Below are positions 14,786 to 19,056 of a DNA stretch of 19,056 bases, piece after piece. The position numbers and the translations under genes are program-made. Source of the DNA: DATBIO01 sp036556965 (GTDB taxonomy: Bacteria; Acidobacteriota; Vicinamibacteria; Fen-336); NCBI GenBank assembly GCA_036556965.1, contig DATBIO010000125.1:1-19056 (forward strand), in the 5' to 3' direction. Position 1 is the stretch's first letter. Every line of letters begins with the position of its first letter. The notes beneath the pieces were generated by a model that saw only the letters and a list, made by a program, of their open reading frames with translations, searched no databases and was not told the DNA's origin.

Positions 14786-14835
14786 AAACGTGTTTTGTTG
14801 CTATACGCGACCCGTTGGGAGCGCAGAAAACGTGT
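14786..14835. promoter_or_regulatory. paired AAACGTGT direct repeats in the divergent intergenic region
   Basis: AAACGTGT occurs at 14786-14793 and at 14828-14835, exactly 42 bp apart, which is four helical turns. Both copies lie in the 137-bp gap between the divergent esterase-like and sigma-54 activator genes. The first copy is followed by TTT, making AAAC-GT-GTTT a partial dyad. Between them an extended -10-like TGC-TATACG (14799-14807) is visible. A-rich octamers are rare in this DNA, so a shared regulator binding site is plausible. Confidence 0.4.
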
Positions 14836-14872
14836 GCTCGGCGCCTTGACCTCATCAGACCGCTGACGCACC

Positions 14873-17761
14873 ATGCCGCGCTGTCGGTCCCTCCGGCGGC
14901 GGGCGATGCACGGCTCTGCGGAAATCCTGCGGTCGTACGTCCGCCTGCTCGGGCGGCTCAGCGGCGCCGCGTCGGTGACCGTCTACGTGCCGGCCGGCGC
15001 GCCGGAGGAGAGCGACCTCCTCGTCCACGACGGCGCCCTGGATCCGGTGCCCGAGCTGGCGGAGCCGCGCGCGGCCGCCCTCTTCCACCGCGGCTTCGCG
15101 CCCGCGGAGGGCGCCCACGAGGGCAGCGTGGTGCAGGCGGCCAGCGCGAGCCCGGGCGGCGTGCTCTATCGCATCCCGCTGCGCTGGGTCCTGCTCGACT
15201 CGGAGGACGAAGCCGCGGGTCCGGAGCGGCGCAAGGGCCGCGGCCGGCCCGCGTCCGAGGCGGCGGCCTGGGTGGGGCTTCGCTTCGAGGGTACGCGGCC
15301 CGCATCCGAGGGCGAGAGCGGCCTGCTGCGCTTCCCCGCGGCCGCCGACGGGCTGGGCACGGAGGACTGGTGGAGCCGCTTCCTGGGGCTGGCCGCCGCC
15401 TTCGCCGCGCACACGCGCACCGTGTCCCGCACGCTCATCGACCCCGTGACCGGTCTGCCGGAGCGCGCGGAGTTCCACAGCGAGCTGGAGACCGCCCTCA
15501 TCCAGGCCGCGCAGACGGGCATGCCCGCCACCGTGCTCCTGGTCGGGCCCGACGACTTCGGCTGGGTGAACGAGCGGCTCGACCGCCGCGCGGGCGACCG
15601 CGTGCTGCGCGAGATCGCCACCAGCCTGCGCACGGGCCTGCGCAGCCAGGACCACGTGGGCCGCTACGGGGGCGCCATCTTCACCGTCATCCTGCGCGAG
15701 ACGGGAAGCGGCGACGGGCGCCGGGTGGCGGAGAACGTGGTCGCGCGCCTGAGCGACCACCGCTACCACGACGGCGTGCTGCGCCTGGACTTCAGCGCGG
15801 GCATCGCGGTGGCCGACCCCACCGAGCCCCTGGAGGCGCACGAGCTCATCCGCCGGGCCGACCAGGCCCTGAGCGCGGCCAAGCGCGGCGAGCGCGGCAG
15901 CGTGCGCGCCTGGGAGCGCGGCACCGACGTCGAGCAGGCGCGCAGCCTGGACCGCCTGCAGGGCATCTTCACCGGCGACAAGGCGAAGGACTACCGGAAC
16001 ATGCGCCTGCTCCTGGACTCGGTGGCGGTGGTGGCAGGGGCCACCCGCCCCGAGGAGCTGGCCGCGGACATCACGGAGCGCCTCTACGAGGCGCTGAACG
16101 CCCGCCGCGTGGGGGTCCTCGAGCGCGTGGGCGAGCACGGCCTTCAGGTGCTGGGCGGGCGCACCCGCACCGAGGACGGGCCGGAGCCCTTCGAGGTCAC
16201 TCCGGCGGACCGCGAGCTGGTGGAGGCCGCCTGCGCGCAGGGCAACTTCGTGGCCGAGAGCGGCGTGGGCGCCATCCCCCTGCGCCTGGGGGACCGGTGC
16301 CTGGGGGCCATCCTGCTGGAGGTGGCCTCCACCGCCCTGGCCTTCGAGGGCTCGGACCGCCGCTTCCTCGACGCCCTGGCCGCGGAGGTGGCGGTGGCCC
16401 TGGACCGCGCCCGCCTGATCGAGCGCGAGCGGAAGCGCGAGCGCGAGGAGAAGGAGCGCCTGGCCGCGGAGATCGAGGACCTGCGCCGCGTGCTGCACGG
16501 CTCGCGCCTGGCCTACCGCTCCGCGGCCATCGAGGGCGTCCTCACCGCCGCGCGCAAGGTGGCGCGCACCGACACCACGGTGCTCATCACCGGGGAGAGC
16601 GGGACGGGCAAGGAGGTGCTGGCCCACACCCTCCACGAGCTGAGCGCGCGGAGCGACCGGCCGCTGGTGGTGGTCGACTGCAGCGCCATCTCCCCCACCC
16701 TGATCGAGAGCGAGCTGTTCGGGCACGAGAAGGGAGCCTTCACGGGGGCCCTCGCGCGCAAGCCGGGCCGCCTGGCCCAGGCCGAGGGGGCCACCGTGTT
16801 CCTGGACGAGATCGGCGACCTGCCCCTGGACCTGCAGAGCAAGCTGCTCCGCTTCGTGCAGGAGAAGCAGTTCACGCCCGTGGGCGGGGTGACGCCGCGC
16901 CGGGTGGACGTGCGCATCGTGGCCGCCACCAACGCCGACCTCCGGGCCAAGGTGGCGGAGGGCCGCTTCCGCGAGGACCTCGTCCACCGCCTCAACGTGG
17001 TGCGCCTCCACGTGCCTCCCTTGCGCGAGCGCCGGGAGGACGTGGTCCACCTCGCCAACCTCTTCCTGCAGCAGTTCGCCGCCCTCTACCGCCGCCCCGC
17101 CCACCACTTCACCCCCGCGGCGGAGGAGGCGCTGCAGGCCTATGCCTGGCCGGGCAACGTGCGCGAGCTGCAGAACCTCGTGCTGACCTCCGTGCTCTTC
17201 TGCGAGGGCGAGGAGGTGGACGCGGCCGACCTCCAGGGCTTCGGCCCGCGGGCGGAGACGCGGGCGGAGACGTCCACGGAGACGTCCCTGCCGGCGGCGG
17301 GGCCGGCGGCGCCGGACGGCGACGCGGGCGCGCGGCTCCGCCTGGCCCTGGGCCGGGAGATAGCGGCCGCCCTGGCCCGCGGAAGCCGGTCCGCTCCCAT
17401 CGGCAAGTGGCTGATGGAGGACCTGGTGCTGGCGGCGGACCGCATGGCCGGCGGCATCGTACGCCGGGGCGCGGAGCTGCTGGGCCTGCCCGAGACGACG
17501 TATCGCCGGCAGGTCCGCCAGGCCGCCGAGCGCCGCGACGGCGGGCTCGGCCAGCGCTCGGCCACCTGGCCCGAGGTCTCCTCCCTGCTGGAGTCGGTGG
17601 TGCGCGGGCGGCAAGGGGACACCGACGTCTGCGAGTGGGCGGAGTCCTGCCTGCTCGAGGAGATCGACGCGCGCACCGCCGGTGACGTCCGCACCGCCGC
17701 GGCCCTCCTCGGCGTCACCGAGCCCACCCTCCTGCGCCGGCGCGCCATCCGCCACTCCTAA
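14873..17761 (+). CDS. sigma-54-dependent transcriptional activator: degenerate GGDEF, GAF-like, AAA+, two Fis-type HTHs
   Basis: A 962-residue enhancer-binding protein with no receiver domain. Residues 13-185 are an unassigned sensory region. Residues 187-348 are a GGDEF fold (DPVTGLPERAEF, FSAGIAVA, ADQALSAAKRGERG) whose signature reads GGAIF (266-270), so cyclase activity is not expected. Residues about 375-512 look like a GAF domain, followed by a charged coiled coil (513-540). The AAA+ domain (545-775) is complete: Walker A GESGTGKE (574-581), sigma-54-contacting GAFTGA (621-626), Walker B VFLDEIGD (642-649), and arginine-finger region FREDLVHRLN. Two Fis-like HTHs follow, at 847-882 (GAELLGLPETTYRRQV) and 925-957 (AAALLGVTEPTLLRRR). 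The ATG at 14873 lacks a Shine-Dalgarno; ATG at 14906, preceded by GGCGGCGGGCG, may be the true start. It lies directly upstream of a sigma-54 promoter and subtilase gene, its probable target. Confidence 0.93.
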   Translation: MPRCRSLRRRAMHGSAEILRSYVRLLGRLSGAASVTVYVPAGAPEESDLLVHDGALDPVPELAEPRAAALFHRGFAPAEGAHEGSVVQAASASPGGVLYRIPLRWVLLDSEDEAAGPERRKGRGRPASEAAAWVGLRFEGTRPASEGESGLLRFPAAADGLGTEDWWSRFLGLAAAFAAHTRTVSRTLIDPVTGLPERAEFHSELETALIQAAQTGMPATVLLVGPDDFGWVNERLDRRAGDRVLREIATSLRTGLRSQDHVGRYGGAIFTVILRETGSGDGRRVAENVVARLSDHRYHDGVLRLDFSAGIAVADPTEPLEAHELIRRADQALSAAKRGERGSVRAWERGTDVEQARSLDRLQGIFTGDKAKDYRNMRLLLDSVAVVAGATRPEELAADITERLYEALNARRVGVLERVGEHGLQVLGGRTRTEDGPEPFEVTPADRELVEAACAQGNFVAESGVGAIPLRLGDRCLGAILLEVASTALAFEGSDRRFLDALAAEVAVALDRARLIERERKREREEKERLAAEIEDLRRVLHGSRLAYRSAAIEGVLTAARKVARTDTTVLITGESGTGKEVLAHTLHELSARSDRPLVVVDCSAISPTLIESELFGHEKGAFTGALARKPGRLAQAEGATVFLDEIGDLPLDLQSKLLRFVQEKQFTPVGGVTPRRVDVRIVAATNADLRAKVAEGRFREDLVHRLNVVRLHVPPLRERREDVVHLANLFLQQFAALYRRPAHHFTPAAEEALQAYAWPGNVRELQNLVLTSVLFCEGEEVDAADLQGFGPRAETRAETSTETSLPAAGPAAPDGDAGARLRLALGREIAAALARGSRSAPIGKWLMEDLVLAADRMAGGIVRRGAELLGLPETTYRRQVRQAAERRDGGLGQRSATWPEVSSLLESVVRGRQGDTDVCEWAESCLLEEIDARTAGDVRTAAALLGVTEPTLLRRRAIRHS

Positions 17762-17770
17762 GGAACGGCG

Positions 17771-17786
17771 CGCCGGAATTCCGGCG
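17771..17786. promoter_or_regulatory. 16-bp perfect palindrome between activator and protease genes
   Basis: CGCCGGAATTCCGGCG is a perfect palindrome 9 bp after the activator's TAA. It could form the stem of a terminator (no T-run follows) or serve as an upstream activator site. Its centre is about 139 bp upstream of the inferred start of transcription, within the usual range for enhancer-binding protein sites. Confidence 0.4.
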
Positions 17787-17844
17787 GCCGTCCCAGACCC
17801 GCGCGTCCACTTTCCTGTGAGCGTGGAACTCCTTCCGCGCTAAC

Positions 17845-17861
17845 TGTTCCTTCCGTGAACA
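17845..17861. promoter_or_regulatory. TGTTC-N7-GAACA dyad, candidate upstream activator sequence
   Basis: TGTTC (17845-17849) and GAACA (17857-17861) are perfect inverted arms, also readable as TGT-N11-ACA, close to the TGT-N10-ACA layout known for NifA sites. The centre is about 64 bp upstream of the inferred start of transcription. GGAAC half-sites recur at 17762-17766 and 17825-17829. Binding by the adjacent activator is inference. Confidence 0.4.
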
Positions 17862-17890
17862 CTCTCCCCGCGCGGCGGTCGCGCGCGTAC

Positions 17891-17906
17891 TGGCACCCTC
17901 GTTGCT
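17891..17906 (+). promoter_or_regulatory. sigma-54 (-24/-12) promoter for the subtilase gene
   Basis: TGGCAC (17891-17896), five bases, then TTGCT (17902-17906) matches the sigma-54 consensus TGGCAC-N5-TTGC(A/T). The invariant GG (17892-17893) and GC (17904-17905) are separated by exactly 10 bp. Transcription should start near 17917, some 17 bp before the protease ATG. The only sigma-54 activator in the window is encoded just upstream. Confidence 0.85.
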
Positions 17907-17920
17907 TTAGTCGCGCGCCC

Positions 17921-17941
17921 ATGAGCGGGAATCATGAGTAA
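17921..17941 (+). CDS. possible six-codon leader ORF overlapping the protease start
   Basis: ATG at 17921 opens a six-codon frame (MSGNHE) ending in TAA at 17939-17941, overlapping the first codons of the protease by 8 bp. It begins about 4 nt after the predicted sigma-54 transcript start. It could couple or limit protease translation, but so short a frame may be chance. Confidence 0.15.
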   Translation: MSGNHE

Positions 17942-19056
17942 CAAGATTGTGCCTCACGGGATGAGGCTGGTCGCGGCGCTCGTCCTCGCCGTCACCTCGG
18001 CCTCGGTGGCACCGGCTTCGGAGGGGCAGGACTCCGGGCCGCGCCGGCATCGCAAGATCAGCCCGCGGCTGCACTGGCAGGCCCCGTCCCAGAACAACAG
18101 CGGCAAGGGCAGCGACTGGGTCGAGGTCATCGTGCGGTATCGCCGCCAGCCGGGCGTCAACGAGCAGCGTGCGCTCCGCGGCCTGGGCGGCCAAGTGCGC
18201 CGCGCGCTCCGCTCGTCCAGCGGCGTGGCCGTGCGCATCCCGCTCAACAAGCTCGAGCGCCTGGCCGACCACCCCGACGTCGAGTTCGTGGCCGGCGACT
18301 TCCCCGTGTCGATGGCCATGGACATGGCGCGCCCGGCGGCGGGCATGCCCGCGCACAGCGACCCCGAGAGCGGCCTCACCGGCGCCGGCGTCACGGTGGC
18401 CGTCCTCGACACCGGCGTGTCCTCAAACGGAGAGATCAACTCGCTCCTGGGCAACCTGGACTTCGTGGGCGGCGCCAACGGCGTCTTCTCGCTCCTCGGG
18501 TCCGTGGACCAGAACGGGCACGGCACCCACGTCGCGGGGATCATCGCCGCCGACGGCAGCCAGTCGGACGGCCTCTACCGCGGCATCGCCCCCGCCGCGA
18601 GCCTGGTCTCCCTGCGCGTCCTCGACGGCGACGGGCGGGGCGTCACCTCCGACGTCATCGCGGGCCTGGACTGGGTCCTGGCCAACCGGCAGGCCTACGG
18701 CATCCGCGTGGTCAACCTCTCCCTGGGCCACCCCGTCTACGAGCCGGCGGCCTCCGACCCCCTGGTGCAGGCCGTGGAAGCGCTGTGGGACGCGGGAGTG
18801 GTGGTGGTGTGCTCCGCGGGCAACCGGGGGCGCAGCGGCTTCGGGACCATCAGCAGCCCCTGCAACTCGCCCAAGGTGATCACGGTGGGCGCCTCCAACG
18901 ACCGCAACACGCTGGACCAGGCCGACGATCGCGTGGCCAGCTTCTCCTCGCGCGGGCCCACGCGCCTGGACTTCGTGGCCAAGCCGGACATCCTGGCCCC
19001 CGGGAACCGCATCGTCTCCGCGCGCTCCTCGGCCCTCCCTCCGGAGCTCGTGACCG
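17934..19056 (+). CDS. secreted subtilisin-like serine protease (S8 family), 3' end outside window
   Basis: The frame is open from ATG 17934 to the window end (374 codons seen). A Sec signal peptide (MSNKIVPHGMRLVAALVLAV, cleavage near APA-SEG) is followed by an I9-like propeptide region (about 35-125, with WVEVIVRYRRQPG and a closing VEFVAGDFPV). The S8 catalytic domain then begins: Asp159 in VAVLDTGV, His196 in NGHGTHVAG, and the oxyanion Asn297 in CSAGN. SFSSRGPT (336-343) and KPDILAPG (350-357) are also standard subtilase blocks. The catalytic GTSMA serine should lie just past the window, so completeness cannot be judged. A consensus sigma-54 promoter lies 28 bp upstream of the ATG, so expression should need an activator, most likely the adjacent one. 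ATG at 17961 is an alternative start. Confidence 0.93.
   Translation, partial: MSNKIVPHGMRLVAALVLAVTSASVAPASEGQDSGPRRHRKISPRLHWQAPSQNNSGKGSDWVEVIVRYRRQPGVNEQRALRGLGGQVRRALRSSSGVAVRIPLNKLERLADHPDVEFVAGDFPVSMAMDMARPAAGMPAHSDPESGLTGAGVTVAVLDTGVSSNGEINSLLGNLDFVGGANGVFSLLGSVDQNGHGTHVAGIIAADGSQSDGLYRGIAPAASLVSLRVLDGDGRGVTSDVIAGLDWVLANRQAYGIRVVNLSLGHPVYEPAASDPLVQAVEALWDAGVVVVCSAGNRGRSGFGTISSPCNSPKVITVGASNDRNTLDQADDRVASFSSRGPTRLDFVAKPDILAPGNRIVSARSSALPPELVT

Noticed and set aside
15663..15683. An active diguanylate cyclase in the activator
   Set aside because: The signature is GGAIF rather than GG(D/E)EF, so the metal-binding acidic residues are missing.
14855..17755. 966-residue open frame antisense to the sigma-54 activator
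   Set aside because: It lies fully opposite a protein with clear AAA+, GAFTGA and HTH motifs. Its product is low-complexity His/Gln/Ala/Gly-rich sequence, typical of antisense frames in very GC-rich DNA.
1..19056. CRISPR array, tRNA, rRNA, IS element, prophage or integration site
   Set aside because: No regularly spaced repeats, cloverleaf-type sequence, transposase or integrase motifs, or terminal inverted repeats were seen. Composition appears uniform along the window.

Overview
The window is uniformly very GC-rich (well above 70% by eye) and densely coded on both strands, with third codon positions almost always G or C. It encodes a sigma-54-dependent activator with an intact GAFTGA loop, a matching -24/-12 promoter, a PilZ protein, a PQQ-type beta-propeller, an Hsp70-like protein with a LysM partner, and secreted proteins with Sec signals. 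This combination suggests a high-GC Gram-negative bacterium of the Myxococcota type. A high-GC Acidobacteriota is the main alternative. The assignment is inference from gene content only. No rRNA, tRNA, IS element, CRISPR array or integration junction was seen, and no gap between genes exceeds about 175 bp.

Layout: (1) 1-438 is the C-terminal end of an MFS transporter. It converges on a secreted PQQ-like beta-propeller protein (460-1926, minus). (2) 2000-7009 is one tightly packed minus-strand operon. In reading order it holds a short GrpE-like protein, a divergent Hsp70, a zinc-ribbon/TM/LysM protein, mtnB, mtnD and mtnC. Junctions are overlaps of 4-10 nt, direct abutment, or a 10-nt gap. 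The last three genes are consecutive methionine-salvage enzymes; the first three look like a chaperone module linked to the envelope. (3) Divergent from it, 7076-10423 (plus) holds an MgtC/DUF4010 membrane protein and two paralogous radical SAM proteins with C-terminal cysteine clusters, overlapping by 4 nt. (4) 10500-11989 (plus) holds a PilZ protein and a MSOX/SolA-type flavin amine oxidase. (5) 11990-14735 (minus) holds a secreted esterase-like protein followed by an ornithine cyclodeaminase/mu-crystallin family protein. (6) 14873-17761 (plus) is a 962-residue sigma-54 activator with a degenerate GGDEF domain, a GAF-like domain, an AAA+ domain and two tandem Fis-like helix-turn-helices. Next comes a 172-bp intergenic region carrying palindromes and a consensus sigma-54 promoter, then a secreted subtilase that runs off the window end.

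The most coherent functional story is the last one. An atypical enhancer-binding protein sits directly upstream of a sigma-54 promoter that should drive an exported S8 protease, with dyad sequences between them that could be its binding sites. The second is the unexpected polycistron joining a specialised Hsp70/GrpE/LysM module to methionine salvage. A recurring theme is a -10-like hexamer lying 5-9 nt before start codons that lack a Shine-Dalgarno sequence, which suggests leaderless or nearly leaderless transcripts for some genes.
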